A stretch of 64,000 nucleotides of DNA from JAUIET01 sp045106985 (GCA_045106985.1 JBGCFQ010000052.1:1-64000); one strand, 5' to 3'; counted from the stretch's first letter, positions 50,633 through 59,801 are shown. The notes: generated by a model not told the origin, from the letters alone. Numbers and translations: made by a program.

Positions 50633-51019
50633 TTACTCAGGAATCATGTCATGTTCTTCAAGCACTTTGCGCGCTACTCTAAAACATTCGAGTGCCTGGG
50701 GTACACCGCAGTAAATACCAATCACATGGATAGTGGCCCGAATTTCTTCAAATGTGCAACCATTGGTAATTGCCCCACGACAATGCAACTCCCATTCGTG
50801 CATCTTACCCAAGGCACCTATCATCGATAAATTCATCAAACTTCGGGTTTTAACATCAAGGCTGTCGTCGCCCCAACCAAACCCCCAACACCAGCCAGTC
50901 ATAGACTCCTGAAACTCTCGTGTTAATGCATCGGCAGCGGCTAGGTTATTGTCAACGTACTCAGCGCCCAACGTAGCCTTGCGCTTGGCCAAACCTTTAT
51001 CAAAATAATCAGCGTTCAT
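50633..51019 (-). CDS. Carboxymuconolactone decarboxylase-like protein
   Basis: 128 residues from ATG 51019, with GAGGA six bases upstream; a longer start has no site. Helical CMD/AhpD fold: KTRSLMNLSMIGALGKMHEWELHCRGAITNGCTFEEIRATIHVIGIYCGVPQALE. No AhpD-type CxxC pair is visible, so it is nearer true gamma-carboxymuconolactone decarboxylase or a relative than to the peroxidase. A Trp-rich segment (GWCWGFGWGDD) is unusual. Located upstream of the amidohydrolase on the same strand. Confidence 0.87.
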   Translation of the reverse strand: MNADYFDKGLAKRKATLGAEYVDNNLAAADALTREFQESMTGWCWGFGWGDDSLDVKTRSLMNLSMIGALGKMHEWELHCRGAITNGCTFEEIRATIHVIGIYCGVPQALECFRVARKVLEEHDMIPE

Positions 51020-51318
51020 GGTAGTTCCTCTTAAAAAAAAATAAAGCGTTAATTCGAGCATGGACTATGGCTTTTAGGATCACATACCACATGAAAAAGC
51101 ACAATCGCTCAGGCTGACTGAGTAGGTAACAATGCCAGTGATGAAAGCGTGGGGCCAGCGAAACTGACCCACTTGCCGCGGCAAAGCGGTGCTCCCAGCC
51201 AGCGTTTAACCTTACCGTTTAGTCCGTTGACAGCAATGGTCAATGTCGCAATGATAGACGCAGATCAAGAGTCTTCTCTTACCCCCGTAAATTGGCACCA
51301 ACGAGCAGAAAAATACAG

Positions 51319-52398
51319 ATGAATACTGATCACTCTTTTCCAACCCAAGCATCCGATATTAGCGTCGACTACTTAAGCTCTGCGCTGAAAGCATCAGGTT
51401 TTCTGCCGACTGGCCAGATTGAGTCGATTGAATACTCTCTCATTGGCACGGGGAAAATGGGCGATAACGCTCGGCTTTCCATTAGCTACCAGAATGCGCC
51501 TGCAACTGCCCCCTCTACAGTAATAGCCAAGTTACCAGCCGGCGATGAGCAAGCTCGTGCTATGGCCGGGGCACAAGGTGCGTATTACAACGAAGTGATG
51601 TTCTATCGCGAACTCGCGCCCCTCTCACCAATGAAAACACCTGAAATTTTTACCAGTGAGCTCAGCGAGGACCGATCCAGTTTCCTATTACTAATGGAAG
51701 ACATGAGCCCCGCTGAACCGGGCAGCCAGTTAGTGGGTGAAAGCTTGGAACACGCAGAACGGGCTCTGGCAGAAGCAGCCAAGCTGGCAGCGAGCTTTTA
51801 TGGCAAAGAGGAGCTTACTAACCGTGAGTACATAATGACTGCGGCAAGAGACGATGGTGGAGAATTTGGTCAGGCACTAATGGTGCAGTACTGGCCCGTA
51901 TTTGTAGACCGTTTCGGCCATGGCTTATCACCGGAAGCTGTTGCTTTTGGTGAACGCTACGCAGCTAACTACGCTCATTTTATCAGCCGATTTCAAGGCC
52001 CTAAAACTGTGGCTCATGGAGATTATCGGAGTGAGAATATTCTGTTCTCGCCGACTGCGTCCACTACAGTCGATTGGCAAACACCCTGCGAGTCCAGCGC
52101 ACTTACCGATGCCGCGTACTTCTTGGGTGGCAGTGTAGAAACAGCAAACCGTCGTGATTGGGAACAAAAGCTAATAGAGCAATACAGCGAACAGCTTGAT
52201 GCCAATGGTGTGACCATAAGCGCCCAGGAATGTTGGGAGCAATACCGTGAGTTTTCCATGCATGGCCTAATGATTACCGTGCTGGGCGCTTGCTTCAGTT
52301 CAGCAGACGAGCGCGGCGACAGGATGTTCTTGGCGATGATTCAGCGTCATTTGCAGCAGTGTCTGGACCTAGACGCAGGCGAGTTTTTACCAGCTTAG
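51319..52398 (+). CDS. Phosphotransferase, ecdysteroid-kinase/APH-like
   Basis: About 359 residues from ATG 51319. Kinase fold of the choline/aminoglycoside phosphotransferase group: SIEYSLIGTGKMGDNARLSI, TVIAKLPAGDE (Lys), YRELAPLSPMKTPEIF, FLLLMEDM, then catalytic loop TVAHGDYRSENILF (His-Gly-Asp-x-x-x-x-Asn) and STTVDWQTP with the metal-binding Asp. Ecdysteroid-kinase-like proteins share this pattern. The substrate is unknown, possibly a sterol-like alcohol or small alcohol. Bounded by a bidirectional terminator and a tRNA. A TTG start at 51292 is possible. Confidence 0.85.
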   Translation: MNTDHSFPTQASDISVDYLSSALKASGFLPTGQIESIEYSLIGTGKMGDNARLSISYQNAPATAPSTVIAKLPAGDEQARAMAGAQGAYYNEVMFYRELAPLSPMKTPEIFTSELSEDRSSFLLLMEDMSPAEPGSQLVGESLEHAERALAEAAKLAASFYGKEELTNREYIMTAARDDGGEFGQALMVQYWPVFVDRFGHGLSPEAVAFGERYAANYAHFISRFQGPKTVAHGDYRSENILFSPTASTTVDWQTPCESSALTDAAYFLGGSVETANRRDWEQKLIEQYSEQLDANGVTISAQECWEQYREFSMHGLMITVLGACFSSADERGDRMFLAMIQRHLQQCLDLDAGEFLPA

Positions 52399-52448
52399 CC
52401 GCGCGGCGCAGAGTGCGAGAAGCAAAACGCCGCAGTATGATCAAGTAT

Positions 52449-52477
52449 AAAAAAGCCTTCGCAAAGAAGGCTTTTTT
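52449..52477. terminator. Bidirectional terminator between kinase and tRNA-Lys
   Basis: AAAAAAGCCTTC/GAAGGCTTTTTT, a 12-bp perfect stem with a 5-base loop. T-runs lie on both sides, so it can end the kinase transcript on the plus strand and the tRNA-Lys on the minus strand. Confidence 0.9.
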
Positions 52478-52484
52478 ATATATT

Positions 52485-52560
52485 TGGTGGGCCGTGCTGG
52501 ATTCGAACCAGCGACCAATTGGTTAAAAGCCAACTGCTCTACCAACTGAGCTAACGGCCC
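52485..52560 (-). tRNA. tRNA-Lys (anticodon TTT)
   Basis: 76 nt with encoded CCA. On the minus strand it reads GGGCCGT acceptor, D arm GCTCAGTTGGTAGAGC, anticodon loop CTTTTAA with TTT at 52525-52527, T arm with GGTTCGAATCC and the matching ACGGCCC acceptor end. It is followed by the terminator at 52449. Confidence 0.97.
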
Positions 52561-52856
52561 CGGTAGGGAATTTGCGCTTACCTTCCTGGCGCGACTTCTA
52601 TGCCTTTATCAACACCGGCCTCGACTTCCTGTCTCGGCGTTCGCTTCGCTGCGAATGTTCTTAACATTCGGCCGGAGCTTACCCAACTGAGCAAAGTGCC
52701 CTAGGAGGAAGGCGCATATGATAGTGATCTGCACCTAAAACTCAAGGTTTTTATACGAAGAATGAAGCGAAATTTAGATTGTTGGATGGGCGGTTTTGTT
52801 TTCCAGGCGGCTAGCCTGTCGGGATAGCCGCCTGGGGTACTCGACGAGTACTTGAT
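52561..52856. other. Non-coding region with hairpins and a tRNA-like scrap
   Basis: Nearly 300 bases between the tRNA and cpoB. It has a strong hairpin GAATGTT-CTT-AACATTC and, on the minus strand, GGGCACTTTGCTCAGTTGGG, like the 5' third of a tRNA, but no D-stem closure and no other arms. No functional RNA can be supported. Confidence 0.4.
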
Positions 52857-53651
52857 CTAGCCGCCACCCAGCTCATTTCTCAAGTAATCGCGGGCCAAAT
52901 TAACAGCGTTACTGCCCGAACTGCCATAGTCGCTGAGCACTCTATTCAACATGATTCGTGCCGTTTGCGGGTCACCGCGCACGTGATGCGCCTTGCCCAA
53001 TTTATACAAGGCATCGGGCGCTTTGCGATTACGGGGGTGTTTCTTAACAACGATATCGAATTCACGTACCGCATTGTCAAGGTCTGCCTCATACAAATAC
53101 AGCTCACCCAACCAATAGTGAGCATTAGCTGCATACTGACCCGATGGGTACAGCAGGATGAAGTCTTTAAATGCAGGTAGAGCTTCCTTGAACCGCTGCT
53201 GTTTTACCAACTCGTAAGCCGCTTGATAGGCGCCCTGCTCCATCGCTGGGTCACCAGCAGGAGCGGAAGCCGCTGTTGGGGCTGGGGCTGGAGAGCCCTG
53301 CGAGGGAGAGCTTGCCACGGGGGTAGAATAGCCAGTTCCAGCAGCATATGCTCCCGCGGGTGCGGCACCACCTCCACTAAAGGAGCTAATCCGCTTATCG
53401 AGACTAACATAATCATCTAGGCGCTGCTTGCTCAAGCGACGCAGCTTGTGCTGCTGCTCTTCCAGCTGGCCGCGTAGGCTCATTACCTCCTGCTCCAACA
53501 ACTGTACTTTGTGAAACAGCTCCGTCACAGAAGAGCTTCCGCCACGAGGTGCCGAGCTTGATTCAATCACCTGCTGCGCTAGTACTGACGATGTACTGGC
53601 TAGGAAGGCAAGCAACACCAGCAGCTGCCTTGTCTTTCGAATAGTGCTCAT
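52857..53651 (-). CDS. cpoB: CpoB (YbgF), Tol-Pal associated periplasmic protein
   Basis: 264 residues from ATG 53651. Signal peptide ending SSVLAQQ, a trimerising coiled coil (VTELFHKVQLLEQEVMSLRGQ), a Pro/Ala-rich linker, then TPR repeats: MEQGAYQAAYELVKQQRFKEA, YPSGQYAANAHYWLGELYL and KHPRNRKAPDALYKLGKAHH. It coordinates peptidoglycan synthesis with Tol-Pal constriction. Last gene of the tolQRAB-pal-cpoB cluster, 37 bp after pal. Confidence 0.93.
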   Translation of the reverse strand: MSTIRKTRQLLVLLAFLASTSSVLAQQVIESSSAPRGGSSSVTELFHKVQLLEQEVMSLRGQLEEQQHKLRRLSKQRLDDYVSLDKRISSFSGGGAAPAGAYAAGTGYSTPVASSPSQGSPAPAPTAASAPAGDPAMEQGAYQAAYELVKQQRFKEALPAFKDFILLYPSGQYAANAHYWLGELYLYEADLDNAVREFDIVVKKHPRNRKAPDALYKLGKAHHVRGDPQTARIMLNRVLSDYGSSGSNAVNLARDYLRNELGGG

Positions 53652-53688
53652 ATTTCTAACCGTTAACAATGGTCTATCGACACTCTAT

Positions 53689-54201
53689 TTACTTAAGCTC
53701 TACCCGACGATTCATTCGGTAGGATTCTTCATCATGAGTGAATGCAACAGGTTTTTCTTCGCCATAGCTGATGGTTTCCAACTGTGAACGCGACACTCCC
53801 TGCAACACCAGATAATCAGCAATGGATTTTGCACGACGCTCACCCAGGGCGAGGTTGTACTCACGAGTACCGCGGTCGTCGCCATGGCCTTCGAGACGAA
53901 TTACGCGAGCTGAATTGCGCAAGTTCTCTGCGTGCCGGTCCAAAGACTGACGTGTTTCATAGGTTAGCGTTGAACGATCATAGTCGAAGTAAAAGACGGT
54001 TGGCAGCCCAGAATCCAGCCCGCCGTCATTGTTCATTCCGCTATTGCTGTCAAAACCATCATCTGAACCAGTGCCCATGGTATCTGCACCAATCGATTGA
54101 TCAGCATTGGTGGTCGAATCTTCAACTATGTCGGTTGAACCGCAAGCGGTCAAAACGACGGCCGTCACGAGGACAAAGAAAAGCTGCTTAAGATGGTTCA
54201 T
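53689..54201 (-). CDS. pal: Pal, peptidoglycan-associated lipoprotein
   Basis: 170 residues from ATG 54201 (GAGG about nine bases upstream). Lipobox LTAC, a Gly/Asp/Asn-rich linker, then the OmpA-like domain: VFYFDYDRSTLTYETRQSLDRHA, LEGHGDDRGTREYNLALGERRAKSIADYL and ISYGEEKPVAFTHDEESYRMNRRVELK. Outer-membrane anchored and binds peptidoglycan and TolB. Position between tolB and cpoB is the usual one. Confidence 0.97.
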   Translation of the reverse strand: MNHLKQLFFVLVTAVVLTACGSTDIVEDSTTNADQSIGADTMGTGSDDGFDSNSGMNNDGGLDSGLPTVFYFDYDRSTLTYETRQSLDRHAENLRNSARVIRLEGHGDDRGTREYNLALGERRAKSIADYLVLQGVSRSQLETISYGEEKPVAFTHDEESYRMNRRVELK

Positions 54202-54269
54202 GGACTTGTGCCTCAAGTAAATAGTAGTTTCTGTAGTGTTTATAAAAAGTGCTAATAATAAGTCGCGGA

Positions 54270-55619
54270 TTACCTACTTCCCCACGGCGACCAAGCTGGT
54301 TCACGTACATCACGAGATGTACGGGGGAAATTGTACTTCACGTTGCCGTCTGTAGACACCGCCGCAAGAATACCGCGTCCGTTCGACTGTGTGGCATATA
54401 TCACCATCCTGCCGTTGGGGGCTACACTTGGCGACTCATCCAGTGATGTTTTAGTCAACGCCCGCATACGTTCAGTAGCGAAGTTATACTCGGCAATATG
54501 AAATTGGCGATTCGAACGATGGACCAAAATAAGACCACTGTTATCCGGTAGTATGCTTGCACGCGCGTTATAACCGCCTTCAAAAGTAAGTCGCTCAATA
54601 CTGCCAGTAGCCAATGACACTTTATAGATTTGAGGCGCTCGACCACGATCAGACGTGAATACGAGAGATTTGCCGTCCGGATACCAGCTTGGCTCGGTGT
54701 CAATCGCAGAGCTGCGCGTCAATCGTCGAAGGCTCTTGGTTGCCAGGTCCATCACATAAATATCGGGGTTGCCATCTTTGCTCAGCACCATGGCTAGCTT
54801 TTTACCATCTGGAGACCAGGAAGGTGCGCTATTGAGACCTTTAAAGTTGGTCAGTTTATCGCGCTGTCCGGTAGACAGATTTTGACGATAAATTGCAGGG
54901 CGACCGCTTTCAAAAGAAACGTAAGCCACTTCGCGACCATCTGGAGACCAGGAAGGAGACAGCAAAGGCTCTTCAGACTCAACAATCAACTGTTCGCGCG
55001 CACCATCTGCATCGGACTTGTATAGGCGATAGTTATAGCGGCCTTTCTGACGATTCGCTGCTGACACATAAATAATCTTTGTAGAGAAAGCACCTCGAAT
55101 CCCGGTGATCTTCTCATAAACTTTGTCCGACACAGAGTGTGCAAGGTCACGAATTTGCTCTTCCGTGCCAGACATTTTTTCAAGCATTAACCGCTGTTGT
55201 TTAACAACATCAAGCAATTCGTATTGCACCTGCAGGGGTTTTGCTCCGCCACCTACCCGAACAGTACCAACCACTACATAATCAACATCAATTGCGCGCC
55301 AATCTCGAAAATGCACGTCACTGGACTGATGTGGCTGCCCTAACATGTCCTTAGGTTCTATCGGCGCAAACAAACCACTGCGACGCAAGTCTGAGCCTAC
55401 TATTTTAGCGATATCCTGACTAGGAGCACCTTGACCCGCCCATCCAAAGGGCACAATCGCAATAGAGGTCGGGTCATCAATACCTTTGGTGATCTCGATC
55501 ACTTGCTGGGCGCTGGCGTGTCCCGCCTGCAGCAAAAAGATCGTCAATACTGTTGTGAGCAGCGTGGAAACAGCTTTCCGTTTTGCGCGGCTCGCTGTAG
55601 GTGCTTTAAACATTGCCAT
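54270..55619 (-). CDS. tolB: TolB, periplasmic beta-propeller of the Tol-Pal system
   Basis: 449 residues. A signal peptide (ending GHASAQQ) is followed by the TolB N-domain (IEITKGIDDPTSIAIVPFGW) and six WD40-like blades with repeated SPSWSPDGREVAYVSF and APSWSPDGKKLAMVLS motifs. Binds Pal and TolA. The start ATG at 55619 shares its A with the tolA stop TGA, so translation is coupled. A TTG three bases upstream is in frame but unneeded. Confidence 0.97.
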   Translation of the reverse strand: MAMFKAPTASRAKRKAVSTLLTTVLTIFLLQAGHASAQQVIEITKGIDDPTSIAIVPFGWAGQGAPSQDIAKIVGSDLRRSGLFAPIEPKDMLGQPHQSSDVHFRDWRAIDVDYVVVGTVRVGGGAKPLQVQYELLDVVKQQRLMLEKMSGTEEQIRDLAHSVSDKVYEKITGIRGAFSTKIIYVSAANRQKGRYNYRLYKSDADGAREQLIVESEEPLLSPSWSPDGREVAYVSFESGRPAIYRQNLSTGQRDKLTNFKGLNSAPSWSPDGKKLAMVLSKDGNPDIYVMDLATKSLRRLTRSSAIDTEPSWYPDGKSLVFTSDRGRAPQIYKVSLATGSIERLTFEGGYNARASILPDNSGLILVHRSNRQFHIAEYNFATERMRALTKTSLDESPSVAPNGRMVIYATQSNGRGILAAVSTDGNVKYNFPRTSRDVREPAWSPWGSR

Positions 55620-56407
55620 CAAGTTCGGAGATCCTCTGGGCTGAATCGAAAAGTTAAGCGCCGAAATTGACGCTCAAAAACATCGCTCGGCAAATTTCTG
55701 AGTTCGGGGAATCTGCCAGCTTTTTTGACGGCATTTTCTGCGCTTCGGTCAAAAGCGCTGTCACCGCTGCTGCGTAATATTGTTACACCCACAATGTCAC
55801 CGCTTGGAATAAGCTGAATCATCAGCATAGTTTGCATTCCAGCTCGTGCGCTTAACGGCCTCTTCCAGTTATTTTGTATGACGCGCTGAATCATTGCAAT
55901 GTAACTTTGTGTGACTTCAGCGCTGACCTGCTGATCTGCTGTGCTTTGCTCTTGCTGCACGGCTTGAGTCATGTTGTCGCGCGCTTGCTGCTGCCGCCTA
56001 ATTTCAGCCGCTCGTTCGCGCATCCGCGCCAGAGCTTGCGGATCGGCCTTGGGTTGCTTAACTTTTTCCGGCTTTTTCTTTGGTTTGGGCTTGGGCTTCT
56101 CGGGTTTTTTAACGGCGTATTCGGGTGTGTTCTGCTTGGGTGTTGCAACGGGTTCAGCGCGTGCCGATTCGAATTCATCTTCTGGTGGCTTACTGGCAAC
56201 GGGTTCAGGAGCGGCGGCCTCAGCTGGCTTAGGAGCGACAACATCTTCTGGTAACACCACCAATTTAGCAGCCACATGGTTGAGCTGCGGTGGCGTATGG
56301 AATCGGGTCTCGTCAGTCTCCCAATTAACCAACAAAATAGCGCCTATCGCAACATGCAGCAAACCGGCGAAAAAACCCGGTACCCAAACACCTTGCATGA
56401 TTCTCAC
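55619..56407 (-). CDS. tolA: TolA, inner-membrane bridging protein
   Basis: 262 residues. One N-terminal membrane helix (WVPGFFAGLLHVAIGAILLV), a long Pro/Lys/Ala-rich segment with KPEKPKPKPKKKPEKVKQ, and a C-terminal globular domain (VIQNNWKRPLSARAGMQTMLMIQLIPSGDIVGVTILRSSGD). It spans the periplasm to meet TolB and Pal. Start: GTG 56407 with AGGA nine bases before, or ATG 56398; I keep GTG. The middle region is shorter than in E. coli TolA. Confidence 0.95.
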   Translation of the reverse strand: MRIMQGVWVPGFFAGLLHVAIGAILLVNWETDETRFHTPPQLNHVAAKLVVLPEDVVAPKPAEAAAPEPVASKPPEDEFESARAEPVATPKQNTPEYAVKKPEKPKPKPKKKPEKVKQPKADPQALARMRERAAEIRRQQQARDNMTQAVQQEQSTADQQVSAEVTQSYIAMIQRVIQNNWKRPLSARAGMQTMLMIQLIPSGDIVGVTILRSSGDSAFDRSAENAVKKAGRFPELRNLPSDVFERQFRRLTFRFSPEDLRT

Positions 56408-56422
56408 GGCGACAGTTCCTGT

Positions 56423-56860
56423 TTAGCCCTTTTCAGGGGCCTCAGGGTTCTCAGTCACAAGACCAAGCGAGGTGGCGCCCACCGTTTTTAGACTGGCCAT
56501 TAACTCAATGATGCGACCATAAGGCACATTAGTGTCGCCCCAAATGAGTACTGCTGTATTAGGTTTGCGCGCCATCACAACTTTCACTTTCTTGCCAACT
56601 TCATCCAGCGTTATCGCTTTTTCGTGTTCGTCGCCAAGGTTTATATAAAAACTGCCATCCGATTTAACCGAAACAATTAAGGGTTCTTCTTTGGCGTCAA
56701 CCGGCGCGGTACTTGCCTTCGGCAATTCAACCTGCACCCCTTGCATTAGCATCGGCGCGGTCACCATAAAGATAACCAACAACACAAGCATCACGTCTAT
56801 ATAAGGTACAACGTTTATTTCGGCCATTGGCCGGCGTTTTTTCTGCTGTCGATTGGACAT
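56423..56860 (-). CDS. tolR: TolR, proton-motive-force motor component
   Basis: 145 residues. MAEINVVPYIDVMLVLLVIFMVTAP holds the single membrane helix with the conserved Asp (in YIDVML) that carries protons. A periplasmic ExbD/TolR domain follows. With TolQ it forms the motor that energises TolA. Sits between tolQ and tolA. Confidence 0.97.
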   Translation of the reverse strand: MSNRQQKKRRPMAEINVVPYIDVMLVLLVIFMVTAPMLMQGVQVELPKASTAPVDAKEEPLIVSVKSDGSFYINLGDEHEKAITLDEVGKKVKVVMARKPNTAVLIWGDTNVPYGRIIELMASLKTVGATSLGLVTENPEAPEKG

Positions 56861-56913
56861 GGTTTAGCTCAAAGAGTTACATACACGGGTGCGATAAGGC
56901 CTAAAAAGCACCC

Positions 56914-57645
56914 TTAGGCGCTAGGCGCTTTAGGTGCTGGCGCCGACGAATAAGCCTGCCGGTGCAGAATACTAGTGAATTCATCCGAAAACTGGTCGTA
57001 TCTTCCAACTAGGCTATCAACTCTGGTGCTGAATCGGTTGTAGGCAATCACCGCTGGAATGGCCGCGAATAAGCCCATGGCCGTCGCAATCAGTGCTTCA
57101 GATATGCCAGGCGCTACTGTGGCGATAGTCGCTTGTTGAACATTCGCCAACCCACGAAAGGAATTCATTATTCCCCATACCGTCCCAAATAGACCTACAT
57201 AGGGGCTGGTTGAGCCAACCGTGGCAAGAAAAGCGAGGCTTTTATCCAGTTTGGCTTCCTCTCGCGCCAGTGCAACGCGCATACCACGCTGTGCGCCCTG
57301 CATCACCGCGTCGGCATCTACACCCGCCTGCTGGCGCAAGCGTGAAAACTCTTTAAACCCCGAGCGGAAAATGTTCTCTACACCTATAGCCCCGTCAGAG
57401 TCCTGAGCGTGAGCATTGGCTTGCCGGTAGAGCTTACCCAAGTCTATGCCCGACCAGAATTGCTGCTCAAACTCAGACAACTGAATTTCTGCCTCACGGT
57501 AGACAAACAAGCGACGCACGATCATGGTCCAGGAGACAACTGAAGCCATTAATAGGCTCAGCATAACCAGTTGCACCAAAATGCTTGCTTCACTAACAAG
57601 TGCCCAAATTGATAATTGATCTTCCACAGGCGCCTCCGCAGGCAT
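56914..57645 (-). CDS. tolQ: TolQ, proton channel of the Tol-Pal motor
   Basis: 243 residues with three membrane helices: an N-terminal one (LVQLVMLSLLMASVVSWTMIVRR) and two later (STSPYVGLFGTVWGIMNSF and ATVAPGISEALIATAMGLFAAIPAVIAYN), matching MotA/TolQ/ExbB. The long cytoplasmic loop between first and second helices is typical. First of the tol genes proper, 149 bp after ybgC, so it may have its own promoter. Confidence 0.97.
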   Translation of the reverse strand: MPAEAPVEDQLSIWALVSEASILVQLVMLSLLMASVVSWTMIVRRLFVYREAEIQLSEFEQQFWSGIDLGKLYRQANAHAQDSDGAIGVENIFRSGFKEFSRLRQQAGVDADAVMQGAQRGMRVALAREEAKLDKSLAFLATVGSTSPYVGLFGTVWGIMNSFRGLANVQQATIATVAPGISEALIATAMGLFAAIPAVIAYNRFSTRVDSLVGRYDQFSDEFTSILHRQAYSSAPAPKAPSA

Positions 57646-57794
57646 AATAATTTATGTCTGTAATACGCCTTCGAGCTTATTACAGACCGTAGTTATGAAG
57701 TGTGTTCCATAACGCTTTCTTATAAAAAACCAAATACAGTAGGAACCGGCCACGCAAAGCGAATTGGGTCCAGATCTGCAACTGGCGCAAATTA

Positions 57795-58190
57795 TTACGT
57801 TAGAGCGTCCAACATGTGCTGCGGAATTCGGTGAGGTTTCAAGGTAGTCTGCTTGACGCAGGCGATTTTCACCGTCGCTTCGCAGAGCAGTGTTCCATCA
57901 CGCCTGACCGTCTGATTAAACAGCATATAACTGCGGCCGGTTTTGATAACCGCCGCGTCCACGTCTAACGACTCGTCTAATCTAGCAGGGCTGAGGTAAT
58001 TTATCTGTGTAGAATGCACAACGAACATCAGCTCTTCGCTAAAAATGGCCGTTTTGGCATAGCCTAGAGCGCGCAGTAGCTCGGTTCTGGCACGCTCCAT
58101 GAATTTTAGGTAGTTCACATAGTAGACAATACCCCCAGCGTCGGTATCTTCAATGTAAACCCTTACAGGTATGGAATGTTCGGCAGCCAA
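57795..58190 (-). CDS. ybgC: YbgC, acyl-CoA thioesterase
   Basis: 131 residues, hot-dog fold: VRVYIEDTDAGGIVYYVNYLKFMERARTELLRALG has the catalytic Asp in EDTDAGG. Acts on acyl-CoA thioesters and is always beside tol-pal. The start is TTG at 58190, with AAGGGA about ten bases upstream; no ATG or GTG lies nearer. 25 bp after ruvB. Confidence 0.93.
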   Translation of the reverse strand: MAAEHSIPVRVYIEDTDAGGIVYYVNYLKFMERARTELLRALGYAKTAIFSEELMFVVHSTQINYLSPARLDESLDVDAAVIKTGRSYMLFNQTVRRDGTLLCEATVKIACVKQTTLKPHRIPQHMLDALT

Positions 58191-58215
58191 ATGGTGTACG
58201 TCCCTTGTTAGGTTT

Positions 58216-59253
58216 CTACAGATCCAGACTCAGCGAACCAACAGAATCTGTACCTGGTAAACGGATATTCAGGTCTCTGTAGGCATTCGCCGTCACAACC
58301 CGACCGCGCGGCGTTCTGGTTATGTACCCTTCCTGGATAAGATACGGTTCTAGAACCTCTTCGATGGTGCCTTTGTCTTCGCCGATAGCAGCGGCAACAC
58401 TGTCGAGCCCGACGGGGCCACCGTCAAACCGTTCTATCATTGCAAGCAGCAACTTACGGTCCATTTGATCGAAGCCATGTTGATCAACGTTCAACATGTT
58501 GAGTGCAGAATCGGCGATGGACGAGCTTATATTACCGTCCGCTTTTACTTCGGCATAGTCGCGGACTCTGCGCAGTAAGCGATTGGCAATTCGAGGGGTT
58601 CCCCTAGCACGGCGTGCAATTTCTGTCGCTCCGTCAGCGTCAATGGAAACGCCCATTATTTGCGCTGAGCGCTTCACTATCGTAGTGAGCTCCACGACAT
58701 TGTAGAACTCCAGGCGCTGAATAATTCCAAATCGATCGCGCATGGGCGCTGTAAGCAAACCCGCTCGGGTTGTCGCACCGACCAAGGTAAATGGGGGCAA
58801 ATCAAGTTTGATTGAGCGCGCCGCCGGCCCTTCGCCAATCATAATGTCGAGCTGGAAATCCTCCATAGCCGGGTACAGTATCTCTTCAACTACCGGACTT
58901 AGCCGATGAATCTCATCGATGAACAGCACATCGCCGGCTTCAAGGTTGGTCATTATCGCGGCTAAGTCACCTGCACGCTCAAGTACAGGTCCTGAGGTTG
59001 AACGTAAAGAGACATTCATTTCCTGGGCAAGAATATTGGCTAATGTGGTTTTGCCAAGACCTGGAGGACCAAATATAAGCGTATGGTCCAAGCTATCGCC
59101 ACGATTGCGCGCAGCCGATATGAAAATTTCCATCTGCTCTTTAACTGCCGATTGGCCAACGTACTCGGCCAGGCTCAATGGCCGAATAGCGCGGTCGTTA
59201 CGCTCTTCGCCTGGCGTTCCCATCGTAGAAATTATTCGATCAGATTCAATCAT
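58216..59253 (-). CDS. ruvB: RuvB, Holliday-junction branch-migration ATPase
   Basis: 345 residues. AAA+ signatures: Walker A GPPGLGKTTLA (about 62-72), Walker B LFIDEIHRLS, sensor TLVGATTRAGLLTAPMRDRFG, arginine finger and winged helix (GFDQMDRKLL...). Forms the motor with RuvA at Holliday junctions. Unlike most gamma-proteobacteria, it does not follow ruvA directly: a 548-bp insert-like gap lies between. Confidence 0.98.
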   Translation of the reverse strand: MIESDRIISTMGTPGEERNDRAIRPLSLAEYVGQSAVKEQMEIFISAARNRGDSLDHTLIFGPPGLGKTTLANILAQEMNVSLRSTSGPVLERAGDLAAIMTNLEAGDVLFIDEIHRLSPVVEEILYPAMEDFQLDIMIGEGPAARSIKLDLPPFTLVGATTRAGLLTAPMRDRFGIIQRLEFYNVVELTTIVKRSAQIMGVSIDADGATEIARRARGTPRIANRLLRRVRDYAEVKADGNISSSIADSALNMLNVDQHGFDQMDRKLLLAMIERFDGGPVGLDSVAAAIGEDKGTIEEVLEPYLIQEGYITRTPRGRVVTANAYRDLNIRLPGTDSVGSLSLDL

Positions 59254-59392
59254 GTTCTAGTGTTCTATAAGCTCAAGCACAAACCCAGCGGGTATTCTGC
59301 CTCGAATTCTACCAGCAAACAAAGACGCGGTGTTGTATCGAGCGTGGTGGGTTGAAACGCAATTAAATCCGCTACAAGAACACCAGCCGTCT

Positions 59393-59499
59393 TTGCTTCG
59401 AGCCCCAACCCATCCAGGGTACCCTCCATCACAAAAAAGCCTGCATTATATTTGTCTTTTTTGCTCTTTCGGTTGGGTCTTTTTATCTACGCAAACACC
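59393..59499 (+). repeat. Intergenic inverted repeat, arm 1 (ruvA-ruvB gap)
   Basis: Conserved blocks: GGGTACCC (59417-59424), AAAAAAGCCTGC (59433-59444), TTGTCTTTTTTGCTC (59452-59466) and GTCTTTTTATCTAC, spaced exactly as in the reverse complement of the second copy at 59600-59712. See the second arm. Confidence 0.8.
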
Positions 59500-59599
59500 C
59501 CTGGCGCTCTCACAGCTCACACTGTGCCAATGCAGAACACATTAGCTAATACACTTAGGGCTTAGCTCCATCGCGAACGGAGCCTCGGTATCGAGTGGT

Positions 59600-59712
59600 G
59601 CTTTTGTGGAGGTAAAAGACGAAGGCCAAGTGAGCAAAAAAGACAAGTGAAGCGCAGGCTTTTTTAGAAGCGCGGGTACCCCGGAGGGGCCAAGTCCGAA
59701 ACAAAAGCAGTG
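59600..59712 (-). repeat. Intergenic inverted repeat, arm 2 (ruvA-ruvB gap)
   Basis: On the minus strand it repeats the blocks of arm 1 with the same gaps: GGGTACCC (59674-59681), AAAAAAGCCTGC (59654-59665), TTGTCTTTTTTGCTC (59632-59646) and the CTTTTACCTCCAC-like tail. Flanks are less similar. The pair may be a mobile repeat element that split the ruvA-ruvB spacing. Translations of these stretches look like noise. Confidence 0.8.
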
Positions 59713-59801
59713 CTCGCTGCCGGGGCGCGCTACGAAGCAACCGAGAGGCCGAATAACTAAATCACGTTAAAGGGCACATCTATTAATTGTTTGGGCAAGA
59801 A

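Noticed and set aside
59330..59740. Two short open frames in the ruvA-ruvB gap
   Set aside because: Both come from the inverted repeat arms and encode low-quality mixed sequence with no ribosome site, so they are not genes.
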